Of a stretch of DNA of 40,971 nucleotides, positions 14,901 through 21,741 are shown in pieces. A program made the position numbers and the translations under genes. This stretch comes from Treponema sp. (lineage in GTDB: Bacteria > Spirochaetota > Spirochaetia > Treponematales > Breznakiellaceae), in NCBI GenBank assembly GCA_031274035.1, contig JAISQR010000134.1:1-40971 (forward strand), written 5' to 3'. The notes beneath the pieces are model-generated. The model was not told the origin of the DNA, made no database searches, and worked only from the letters and a program-made list of their open reading frames with translations. Numbering within the stretch: the stretch's first letter is position 1; each line of letters opens with the position of its first letter.

Positions 14901-15581
14901 ATGAAAAACTTTAAAATATCCGCGGCTCCTTCGGTGCGAAGGCTGCCTTCATATATGCACATAATCCGTAATTTGCAGCGCGAAGGGAAAGAGTATATTT
15001 CAGGGTCCGTTATAGCCCATGAATTAAGCCTGGATTCTATTCAGGTACGCAAGGACCTCTCTATAACCGGCATAATAGGCAGGCCGAAGAAGGGCTATCC
15101 TGTAAATACTCTCATAGATGCCATAGAACATTTCCTGGGCTGGGATTCTCTTCAGGACGCCGTATTGATAGGTGTAGGGAATCTGGGGTCTGCGCTGCTT
15201 GGGTATTCGGAATTTCAATTTCATGGGCTTAATATCATGGCTGCTTTTGATACCAATCCAAAAAAGATCGGCTCTACCATTCATGGACTTAGAATAATGA
15301 ATGCCAATACTATGGATATTCAAATTCGTAATTTTGGAGTCAGAATAGCAATTTTGACAGTGCCGTCCGATAATGCCCAGGAAGCCGCGGATATATTGGT
15401 TAATGCGGGGATCGAAGGTATCTGGAATTTTACCAATGTAAAACTTAAAGTCCCGGATACTGTCGTAGTGCAAAGAGAGGACCTTTCGTCAGGTTATGCT
15501 ATGCTTTCGGTCAAACTAAATGTAAAGCGGCGGGACAGAGAAGCAAAGCCGGAGCAGCCCTGCGTTGCAAGCATGACTTGA
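14901..15581 (+). CDS. rex: Redox-sensing transcriptional repressor Rex
   Basis: Rex binds DNA when NAD+ dominates and releases it when NADH rises, derepressing fermentation genes. The N-terminal winged helix covers RRLPSYMHIIRNLQREG and SGSVIAHELSLDSIQVRKDL with the GRPKKGYPV wing. The Rossmann domain has GVGNLGSALLGY and the following acidic AAFDTNPKKIG, the usual NADH site. The C-terminal helix is slightly longer than average, at 226 residues in all. AAGGAG precedes the ATG. It follows the hydrogenase genes with its own promoter and a perfect palindrome, so it is probably autoregulated and controls adhE/hyd upstream. This target assignment rests on known Rex regulons and position. Confidence 0.95.
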   Translation: MKNFKISAAPSVRRLPSYMHIIRNLQREGKEYISGSVIAHELSLDSIQVRKDLSITGIIGRPKKGYPVNTLIDAIEHFLGWDSLQDAVLIGVGNLGSALLGYSEFQFHGLNIMAAFDTNPKKIGSTIHGLRIMNANTMDIQIRNFGVRIAILTVPSDNAQEAADILVNAGIEGIWNFTNVKLKVPDTVVVQREDLSSGYAMLSVKLNVKRRDREAKPEQPCVASMT

Positions 15582-15716
15582 AAGAATTATACCTATGATA
15601 TATAATAGGCAGGGTCTGTAAAGTCCTTATGTTCAGATAAAGAATGAAAATTGCGGCCCTGTGCCGAAGGGTCGCGGCAGGCGGGGTTCGTCATTACGCA
15701 GCGTGAACAGAAGGGG

Positions 15717-15801
15717 CTGATAGGAGTTTGTTGCGCATCGCGCATAAAATGGTATAAATATTCATAAATATGAATATTTATACCTTGCAAACTCCTATCA
15801 G
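15717..15801 (+). repeat. Palindromic intergenic element, copy 3
   Basis: This is the cleanest copy. Perfect 14-bp terminal inverted repeats (CTGATAGGAGTTTG at 15717-15730, CAAACTCCTATCAG at 15788-15801) enclose the family motif TTGCGC-ATCGCGCATAAAATGG. The core is a perfect 13-bp stem (15753-15765 and 15770-15782) with loop AAAT. Confidence 0.85.
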
Positions 15802-15933
15802 CATGCCCGTTTTGGGCCTTCCGCCCAGCAGCCAGTTTCTGCCTTAGCTCTTCGCCGTCTGTCCAGGGCTTTGAAAATAATTCCCCTTAGGGACTGTTCT
15901 GAGAGGCTTGTGTTTTAGAAAGATTATATGATC

Positions 15934-15963
15934 TTGACAATATTATAGAGATAATGGCATAAT
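15934..15963 (+). promoter_or_regulatory. Promoter of the caspase-like gene
   Basis: TTGACA at 15934-15939, an 18-bp spacer and CATAAT at 15958-15963 lie about 40 bp before the ATG. Confidence 0.65.
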
Positions 15964-16004
15964 CAATTATATTTGTAAATATGAAATTATTAAGGGGGGA
16001 GTAA

Positions 16005-17600
16005 ATGACTACTACTGTACGTTATTTATCTATTTTTCTTTTCTTATTCATAATTTCACCAATGCTCATGGCACAGACCGGTACCCGTTATGCACTCGTT
16101 ATCGGAAATACAGACTATCAGCGTATTGAAAAATTGAGAAATCCTGTAAACGATGCCCAGGATGTAGCAAATGCGTTAAAAACGCTTGGTTATCAAGTTG
16201 ATCTTAAATTAAACATCAATAGGTACGAAATGATTGATGCTGTAGATGCTTATATTGGGAAGCTTGCAGCCAATACCAATAACGAAGGATTTTTCTGGTT
16301 TGCGGGACATGGTTTTCAGATACGCGGAGAAAATTACCTCTTGCCAATTGATGTAACGGTAGAAAGCGAACGCCGTGTAGAATCGGATTCTTATTCTCTT
16401 AATGATTTACTTAATTCGCTTAGAGGCGCCCGTAACAAAGTAAATGTTGTTATTCTTGATGCCTGCCGGAATAATCCTTTTCCATCTTCATTTCGCGGCG
16501 CTGCCCTGCGCGGGCTTGCTGTTGTAAATGATATACCTAAAGACCTGTTCATTATGTTTTCTACCGCGCCTGGTGATGTTGCCGCTGACAGCGCGGGCGG
16601 AAAACGGAACAGTCCTTTTGCGGAAGCGTTTCTGAAGAATATGAATTCCACAGAAGCGCTTCCCCTGATGGCAGCGGATATTATGAAAGATACGGCATCA
16701 CTCACCGCGGGCAAACAGCAGCCATTTTATCGCGGTAGTATCGTAAGCGATAAATATTATTCATTAAAGAAAAACACCGCGGGCAATATCACGTCAGTTG
16801 CACCTGTTCCGCAAATAGATCAGCGTATTGCGCTGGATTCCGCCGCAATGCGGGAACAGTTCAATGGCGACTGGATTGGTGATGATATAAGGATACAAAT
16901 TAGCGGTGATAATATTATACAGTATTTTATGGACGAAGATAATACGTGGTATCCTGTCATACCTGAAAAAGAGTATTATCTCTATGATAGAAATAATTTA
17001 ATATATATTTGGTTAAACAAAGGCGGTGTTTGGTCGGAGACTCAGGTTTTTAGTCTTTCAGCGGTTTATAGGGACGCTTTGAATCTTGTATGGCAGAGAC
17101 ATGTTAATAACATGCGTAATAACGAGGATAATGATGTATGGAATGCCAGATACAAACAAACTTTATTCCGATCAAAAAATTTTGATGCTTCAATTGCCAA
17201 ACGAGTAACTTCCCGTAATAATCAAACAATAGATCCGCAATTCAAAGGTATGTGGATTGGTGAAATTACTATACGGGACGAGAATGGAGAGGCAGGCGGA
17301 AAAGCAAGTATAAAGATTGATATTTCAAATAATAAAATCACGCAGTATTTTAAAGACAATAACAACAATTGGTATATGGTTACACCCGCTACAGATAATT
17401 ACGAGTTTGATAGAAACAATATAATATATAGTTGGGTAAATAAAGGCGGTGTTTGGTCAGAAACTCAGGCGTATAGTCTTTCAATCGTTAATAATAAAAC
17501 ACTTAATATAGTTTGGCTGCGTCATGTAAATAACTACCGTGAAGATTCAATTAATAATATCTGGAATTTGACCGGTGAAGGCCAGTTGATAAAACAGTAA
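16005..17600 (+). CDS. Secreted caspase-like (C14) peptidase with duplicated C-terminal domain (531 aa)
   Basis: A signal peptide (residues 1-24, ending LMAQ) directs export. Residues 26-245 form a caspase/metacaspase p20-like domain: RYALVIGNTDYQ opens the first strand, FAGHG holds the catalytic His102 and LDACRNNPF the catalytic Cys154, with the usual SSFRGAALRGL stretch after it. Two related modules follow (about 286-380 and 413-521). Each begins F-x-G-x-W-I-G and contains I-x-Q-Y-F, a W-Y segment, YxxDRNNxIY, NKGGVWSETQ and H-V-N-N. The module is not one I recognise; by pattern it may be a beta-sheet lipocalin-like or binding fold. In bacteria such proteases are often Arg/Lys-specific and Ca-dependent, but the substrate here is unknown. 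AAGGGGGGAG gives a strong ribosome binding site. Confidence 0.85.
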   Translation: MTTTVRYLSIFLFLFIISPMLMAQTGTRYALVIGNTDYQRIEKLRNPVNDAQDVANALKTLGYQVDLKLNINRYEMIDAVDAYIGKLAANTNNEGFFWFAGHGFQIRGENYLLPIDVTVESERRVESDSYSLNDLLNSLRGARNKVNVVILDACRNNPFPSSFRGAALRGLAVVNDIPKDLFIMFSTAPGDVAADSAGGKRNSPFAEAFLKNMNSTEALPLMAADIMKDTASLTAGKQQPFYRGSIVSDKYYSLKKNTAGNITSVAPVPQIDQRIALDSAAMREQFNGDWIGDDIRIQISGDNIIQYFMDEDNTWYPVIPEKEYYLYDRNNLIYIWLNKGGVWSETQVFSLSAVYRDALNLVWQRHVNNMRNNEDNDVWNARYKQTLFRSKNFDASIAKRVTSRNNQTIDPQFKGMWIGEITIRDENGEAGGKASIKIDISNNKITQYFKDNNNNWYMVTPATDNYEFDRNNIIYSWVNKGGVWSETQAYSLSIVNNKTLNIVWLRHVNNYREDSINNIWNLTGEGQLIKQ

Positions 17601-17987
17601 AAATTTAGTATAGGCTAGGTACTAGTACATAGTCAGCAATATAACTGTGAGTGATTTGGAAAGAGATTTTTACCACGGACCACACGGACGGCACAGACCA
17701 TTGCTTCGATAACCTATCCTGAATCTACAGCAATCCCCGTAATTTGCGGGTTTAGGGTAGAAGAAGCTACGATTTTAGACGAAAAGTCAGTGAGGTGAGT
17801 GGTTAAATTTTCTTTTGTATGCACTTTGCTTATCCACAGTTTCATTATTGACTGCATACTAGCAGTTTGTTGCGCTTCGCGCATAAAATGGTATAAAAAT
17901 CTACAATCGGACACGAAGTGTCCGCGGCTCCTAACTGCTCTTTGTAACGTACTATGCAAGCAGGGGGCGGGATGCGCCCCCTCCGCA
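17601..17987. other. Intergenic region after the caspase-like gene
   Basis: This holds palindromic copy 4 (17861-17939), a small CCCG...CGGG hairpin near 17736 and an ACCACGG-type repeat fragment near 17672-17698. No gene was seen. Confidence 0.5.
17861..17939 (+). repeat. Palindromic intergenic element, copy 4 (chimeric)
   Basis: The left half is the family sequence (AGTTTGTTGCGCTTCGCGC, then ATAAAATGGTATAAA). The usual core and right end are replaced by GGACACGAAGTGTCCGCGGCT, the same palindrome found at 35.81-35.84 kb. AGCAGTT and AACTGCT form short terminal inverted repeats. Confidence 0.75.
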
Positions 17988-19019
17988 CTATTCCCAGCCG
18001 CCCGATGATCCGCTTACCGAACTGTCCAGCGTAACCCCTGTACCGGCGGTGGTATCGCGCTTACCGCCGTTTATAACGTATACCGCATGACCGTAACTGT
18101 TGCCGTTGGCAGCGGTGTTTTTTAACAAGGAAGATGCATTTGACCCGTAAATAGTACCGCCCTGCTTGGTAAATGTACCACTGGTTACTGCCACCCCGCC
18201 GCCGGAGGCGGAGGAATTGCCGCTTATCGTACCGCCGCTCATGGTAAAGGCGCCGAGGTATACATACACTCCGCCGCCGAAGGAGGAGGAGGCAGTATTG
18301 CCGCTGATCGTACCGCCGCTCATGGTAAATGTGCCGCCGGATGATACATATACCCCGCCGCCCTTCCCTACGGAGGCGGAGGATGCAGTATTGCCGCTGA
18401 TGGTTCCGCCGCTCATGGTAAACGTGCCGCCGGATACAAACACCCCGCCGCCTCCTCCGCCGCCGGAGGATGCAGTATTGCCGCTGATCGTACCGCCGCT
18501 CATGGTAAACGTGCCGCCGGATACAAACACCCCGCCGCCGTAGGAGGAGGAGGTATTGCCGCTCACCTTTGAGCCGGCATTCATCACCAGCATGCCGCCG
18601 TTGTCCACCCAAACCAGCGCATCCGCATTGCCGTTCCTCCCCTGCAAGGTAAGGTTATTGTCCAGCGTCAGCGTTACCCCGCTGTCCACGGTTAAAGAGG
18701 GGCCCGGTTGAACTAAATAGACCGTCCGTTCAGTTGAGCCGCCAGCAAGGGTTATATTCACATTCTTACCGTTGTAGGAAAGCATCTTTGGAGCGATGCT
18801 GGCGTTGGCGCTTAACGTAATGGTATAATTGCCGCCGTCCGCCGCGTTGTTGCTGATCCATATTAATGAGTCGGCAAGCGATAAATTACTGGGCATGGTG
18901 CTGTCCCCCGATCCATCCGATCCATCAGAGTGAAACAGGTCCTTGCACCCCGCGAACAGCAGCAGCCCAAAACAGAAAAGCGCCGCTATACGCGCCGAAT
19001 TTTGTTTTGTATGTTTCAT
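17988..19019 (-). CDS. Repeat-rich surface lipoprotein (343 aa)
   Basis: The lipobox LLLFAGC near residue 25 predicts a lipid-anchored protein. After a Ser/Asp/Gly linker and a ~100-residue N-terminal region come four to five imperfect repeats of about 26-31 residues with the core GGTFTMSGGTISGNTASS, typical of right-handed beta-helix or adhesin-like proteins in treponemes. At DNA level the units are near-identical over ~40 bp and recur every ~78-93 bp between about 18217 and 18590, so copy number may change by slippage or recombination. No ligand can be predicted. It is followed on the same strand by other surface-protein genes. Confidence 0.85.
   Translation of the reverse strand: MKHTKQNSARIAALFCFGLLLFAGCKDLFHSDGSDGSGDSTMPSNLSLADSLIWISNNAADGGNYTITLSANASIAPKMLSYNGKNVNITLAGGSTERTVYLVQPGPSLTVDSGVTLTLDNNLTLQGRNGNADALVWVDNGGMLVMNAGSKVSGNTSSSYGGGVFVSGGTFTMSGGTISGNTASSGGGGGGGVFVSGGTFTMSGGTISGNTASSASVGKGGGVYVSSGGTFTMSGGTISGNTASSSFGGGVYVYLGAFTMSGGTISGNSSASGGGVAVTSGTFTKQGGTIYGSNASSLLKNTAANGNSYGHAVYVINGGKRDTTAGTGVTLDSSVSGSSGGWE
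18210..18590. repeat. Imperfect tandem repeats inside the lipoprotein gene
   Basis: The shared word TTGCCGCTGATCGTACCGCC (plus strand) or close variants starts near 18217, 18298, 18391 and 18478. Unit length varies but keeps the reading frame, and the spacer encodes variable Ser/Gly tracts. Confidence 0.8.
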
Positions 19020-19032
19020 GCTCTAACCTTCT

Positions 19033-19977
19033 TTAAAAATGTACGGTATACGACACCCGTACCGCGTCTCCGCCCCGGTATCCCGGAACAAGGGCTATAT
19101 CCACCCCGTCCATAAACCCGGCGGACACACGCTTTTTGTTGTATATATTTGGACGGATAAAGCTGTACGCAACCGTAGCCGCCAGCGCGGTAAGCCCAAA
19201 CGCGCCCGGCACGCCCGCAAGGCCGTCATCGTAGGAAAGCGACAGTTCCCATGCCAGCAGCCCCGCAAAGGCGGCATAGCCGCCCGCAAGCGTTAAGCCG
19301 CCTTTCGTATCTTTCTGCATAAAAGAACCAAGCCCAAAGGCCAAATTCAAAAAACCATACCCCCAAACGCCTATTCCGCCCTTTTTTACCGTAGTTGCCG
19401 CCGGCCTGCTCGTATTTGGCGGCAACTGTGCAGGCGGTGCGGGTGCGGCAGGTGTGTTCCGCCTTTCATCTGCCCGTGCTGATTCGGATATGCCTAATAA
19501 TCCTGCCAACCGTGAGTCCAGTTGCAGATCATATGATTTTGGAAAAACTAATTGGGCTGTTTCAACATTCGTTGCCCTTATAATTATTCTATAATTATTA
19601 TTTCCAATTCTCTGCAATGATCCATAAATTAATGTATTTACACCGGCCCTTTGACCAATCCTTTGCGCTGTTTCATCGCTGACTTCGCCGGACAATGAAT
19701 AATTTAATTCACTTTGAAGAATTTCAAGCCGCCTGCGTTCAAATATTGGACGTATTCCTTTTTCCCATAATTTTTCAGTCATTGTGTCTATAAAATACTC
19801 CATTAAAATACGTCTGTCTGTTTCAAATGCAATTACAGCAACACCCCGCTCCCTTTGAATATTGTTCATTAGACCGTTTGCATAATCGTTAATTGCGGAA
19901 TCCAGTGTCATTAAATTTTGCGAAAACATTGGTGTAAGTACAAAAGAAAACAATGCAATAAAAACAACCTTTTTCAT
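19033..19977 (-). CDS. Secreted CsgG/LpoB-like protein with C-terminal membrane region (314 aa)
   Basis: The signal peptide MKKVVFIALFSFVLTPMFSQ fixes the start at 19977, supported by TTAGGAG on the minus strand; a longer frame to 20091 has no signal and runs through a terminator-like hairpin. Residues 20-170 resemble CsgG/LpoB-like curli or peptidoglycan-associated domains (NNIQRERGVAVIAFETDRR, the RIGQRAGVNTLIYGSLQRIG segment). A Pro-rich linker (PAAPAPPAQLPPN) precedes a Gly/Ala-rich region with probable membrane segments. Proteins of this layout are common in treponemes and are called putative outer membrane or envelope proteins. Function unknown. Confidence 0.75.
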   Translation of the reverse strand: MKKVVFIALFSFVLTPMFSQNLMTLDSAINDYANGLMNNIQRERGVAVIAFETDRRILMEYFIDTMTEKLWEKGIRPIFERRRLEILQSELNYSLSGEVSDETAQRIGQRAGVNTLIYGSLQRIGNNNYRIIIRATNVETAQLVFPKSYDLQLDSRLAGLLGISESARADERRNTPAAPAPPAQLPPNTSRPAATTVKKGGIGVWGYGFLNLAFGLGSFMQKDTKGGLTLAGGYAAFAGLLAWELSLSYDDGLAGVPGAFGLTALAATVAYSFIRPNIYNKKRVSAGFMDGVDIALVPGYRGGDAVRVSYTVHF

Positions 19978-20046
19978 ATTTTCTCCTAAATTCTTTAACA
20001 ACTCTGCATACACCACTATTTTAATAACCTTAATTAAAATAGGTAA

Positions 20047-20067
20047 ACCCCCGGTAAAGCCGGGGGT
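20047..20067 (-). terminator. GC-rich hairpin after the small lipoprotein gene
   Basis: ACCCCCGG (20047-20054) and CCGGGGGT (20060-20067) are perfect arms with a 5-nt loop, placed between the 20113-20577 gene and the 19977 start. Read on the minus strand it is followed by TTTACCTATTTT, a weak T-rich tail. Confidence 0.5.
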
Positions 20068-20112
20068 ATTTGACTTTGAATACTTTTTCATAAGAAAATA
20101 TTCAAAAAGATA

Positions 20113-20577
20113 TTAATCTTTCGGCTCGGCAAACTGATTAAAGTTAAGAGTTTTTGACGCGGTGTCAAAATTGAATTTTTTTACACCGCTAGACATATTT
20201 TCCGGTATTGGCTGCCCTGCCGAATAAAAATACTGTGTCTCATCTCCTTCAAAATCTACCTGGAGAGTTATGAAAAGAAAATATTCCCCGGTTCCTGTCC
20301 AACCAGGACTGTTCTTCCACCAATCTTCGGTATTTTCACCATTAATTTTAAGCGGAATGGTAACCGTTGTTTTATTTTCGCTCAGGCTCGCCCAGCCGCG
20401 GGCAACAAGGGTGGGGTCATCTTTACCTGAATTCATACCGACCCACACGCCGGCTTTACCTGTAGGCAACCCTGTCAATGTTAATGACTTAGGCTCATCC
20501 GTGGAACCATTATCACACCCCGCCAAACCTAACGCAATTATCAACATACCAAGAACAAAAAAATTGCTTTTCTTCAT
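20113..20577 (-). CDS. Small lipoprotein (154 aa)
   Basis: The signal with lipobox LGLAGC (Cys at about 21) is followed by a short Asn/Gly/Ser linker and a compact beta-rich domain. The phrase LTLTGLPTGKAGVWVG is typical of small treponemal lipoproteins that start with an SLTLTGLP motif. AAGGA precedes the ATG. It has no catalytic motif, so I only call it a surface lipoprotein of unknown role. Confidence 0.8.
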   Translation of the reverse strand: MKKSNFFVLGMLIIALGLAGCDNGSTDEPKSLTLTGLPTGKAGVWVGMNSGKDDPTLVARGWASLSENKTTVTIPLKINGENTEDWWKNSPGWTGTGEYFLFITLQVDFEGDETQYFYSAGQPIPENMSSGVKKFNFDTASKTLNFNQFAEPKD

Positions 20578-20668
20578 CGTGAAAATCCTTTACGGTCTTT
20601 CCCGCCGTCATATTGTTTATTTTAGAAAATATGTCAAAAATATGTTGCCAATAAGTTTTTTCATATTT

Positions 20669-20803
20669 TCAACAAATTTTAGGGCGCATTGCACATAACT
20701 TGTTGCTGAACGAAAACAACTCCGCGATGGTTTCGCCCTCCTCGCTTGCGCCGCCGGTAAACGGCAGCGCAAACAAAAACACTACGATTATTTTCTTGCT
20801 TAT
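20669..20803 (-). pseudogene. Signal-peptide ORF with ATA in place of a start codon
   Basis: A GGAGG on the minus strand (20811-20815) lies seven bases before ATA, followed by SKKIIVVFLFALPFTGGAS, a convincing signal peptide, and then ~24 more residues to a stop. The perfect spacing to ATA suggests that the original ATG mutated, or that the gene is a remnant left by rearrangement at the adjacent duplicated segment. Alternative starts in frame are absent. Confidence 0.4.
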
Positions 20804-20904
20804 AAAACCACCTCCGATATATAAATATAAAAACCGCCCGCTAACATGCGGAGCCGTTCTTTGAGAATTCCTGATACGCGGCGGATTGGCCGCAAATAAC
20901 GGTT

Positions 20905-20928
20905 AAAAAGCCGCGCCGGACGGCGCGG
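20905..20928 (-). terminator. Rho-independent terminator in duplicated segment copy 1
   Basis: On the minus strand CCGCGCC-gtcc-GGCGCGG is followed by C and five T. It lies 115 bp after the stop of the 41-codon ORF. A second, weaker stem (CCGC/GCGG with TTTTTAT) lies at 20828-20851. Confidence 0.6.
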
Positions 20929-21043
20929 AGGACGGGTTATCTGACATAAGGTAGAAGATATCTGATGGAAGGAAGGCGGCTGTAAGCCGGAAGCTGTGCT
21001 GCGTATACGGGTAGACTGTTTAAAAATATCGGTCGGATACCGG

Positions 21044-21169
21044 TTATATCCTAGTAAACCTATCGGGGGGGGGGGGTATTAAAGAATCAACAATAGCAAA
21101 AACAAAAGCGGCGGGCGGTATGGCAACGTACCAGGTAGTATTGTCGGCGCCGGTTTTTGTGCGGTACAT
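21044..21169 (-). CDS. 41-aa ORF with poly-C tract, copy 1
   Basis: ATG at 21169 follows AAGGAG (21180-21185). The peptide has one hydrophobic stretch (WYVAIPPAAFVFAIVDSLI) and then four prolines encoded by a run of 12 C (plus-strand G at 21065-21076). The paralogous ORF at 24180-24305 has the same length and ending, with six substitutions near the middle. In copy 1 the frame is open further upstream and adds another hydrophobic stretch (NGAIVLIIFILFDIRSVLG), whereas copy 2 has a 1-nt indel and a stop there. It may be a remnant of a two-helix membrane protein or a real small protein with a slippage-prone tract. Confidence 0.4.
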   Translation of the reverse strand: MYRTKTGADNTTWYVAIPPAAFVFAIVDSLIPPPPDRFTRI

Positions 21170-21354
21170 TCCCAAAACGCTCCTTATATCAAATAGTATA
21201 AATATAATTAAAACTATAGCGCCGTTTAGAAAAAAAGGCAAGGGTCCGTGTATTATAAACAGCGGTTTAACTTTTAACCACGAAACACACGAAAAGAAAA
21301 CAACCGCCAAGGAAGGAAAAAGAGTATTTTCTCACCAAAACCTTTGTGTCCTTC

Positions 21355-21624
21355 GCGGTTAAATTTCTTCAAATTTGGGTACTTTCGCGGTACTTGGAAG
21401 CAACGTACTTTTCTTTTTCGTGTCTTTCCGCGCCTTTCGCGGTTAAATTTCTTCAAAATTGGGTATTTTCGCGGTACTTGGAAGTCATGTGCTTTTCTTT
21501 TTCGTGTCTTTCCGCGCCTTTCGCGGTTAAATTTCTTCAAATTTGGGTACTTTCGCGGTACTTGGAAGCAACGTACTTTTCTTTTTCGTGTCTTTCCGCG
21601 CCTTTAGCGGTTAAATTTCTTAAA
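21355..21624. repeat. 84-bp tandem repeat, three full units
   Basis: GCGGTTAAATTTCTT recurs at 21355, 21439, 21523 and 21607, giving an exact 84-bp period. Units one and three are almost identical and unit two differs at several sites. Because 84 is a multiple of three, both strands have long open frames that are products of the repeat and not genes. Confidence 0.9.
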
Positions 21625-21701
21625 AATAAAATTGTAAAGGCGGGGAAGGGAAGAAAAAGTATAAAAAGCCCGCGGATTACACGGATTCTGTCGTATAGCA
21701 G

Positions 21702-21734
21702 GGGGACAGGACACGCCGTATGCGCCCTGTCCCC
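21702..21734 (-). other. Hairpin after the fibronectin-type lipoprotein gene
   Basis: GGGGACAGG and CCTGTCCCC are perfect 9-bp arms just past the stop codon at 21742. No T-run follows on the minus strand, so termination is uncertain. Confidence 0.45.
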
Positions 21735-21741
21735 GTCCGCC

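Larger units (their letters stand above)
15582..16004. other. Intergenic region with a repeat and possible gene remnant
   Basis: Palindromic copy 3 (15717-15801) sits in the middle of this 423-bp gap. On the minus strand both flanks have protein-like open stretches (for example PWTDGEELRQKLAAGRK near 15806-15858 and PLLFTLRNDEPRLPRPFG near 15662-15717). This suggests an old gene interrupted by the element. The caspase gene promoter lies at the right end. Confidence 0.35.
20863..21222. repeat. ~360-bp direct repeat, copy 1
   Basis: This aligns without large gaps to 23999-24360, about nine identical bases in ten by eye. Both copies contain a GC-rich hairpin, the phrase TATCCTAGTAAACCTATC, a 12-G tract and a 41-codon minus-strand ORF. 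Confidence 0.85.
20578..21741. other. Long repeat-rich intergenic region
   Basis: These 1,164 bp hold a start-less signal-peptide remnant (20669-20803), copy 1 of a ~360-bp duplicated segment (20863-21222) with a 41-codon ORF and a 12-G tract, an inverted ACCACGAA/TTCGCGGTTAAA repeat (21275-21370), the 84-bp tandem repeat (21355-21624) and a hairpin at 21702-21734. Confidence 0.7.

Noticed and set aside
15593-15790. 65-codon minus-strand frame through repeat copy 3
   Set aside because: It is a repeat-derived frame starting inside the palindrome, like the one at 43-291.
18061-18612. Long open frames on both strands across the lipoprotein repeats (plus strand 18166-18543, minus strand in another frame)
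   Set aside because: They arise because the repeat units are stop-free in several frames; only the frame with a lipobox and good ribosome binding site is credible.
18210-21624. CRISPR array
   Set aside because: Repeats here are protein-coding or 84-bp tandem units without uniform 25-40 bp repeats and unique spacers, and no cas genes are present.
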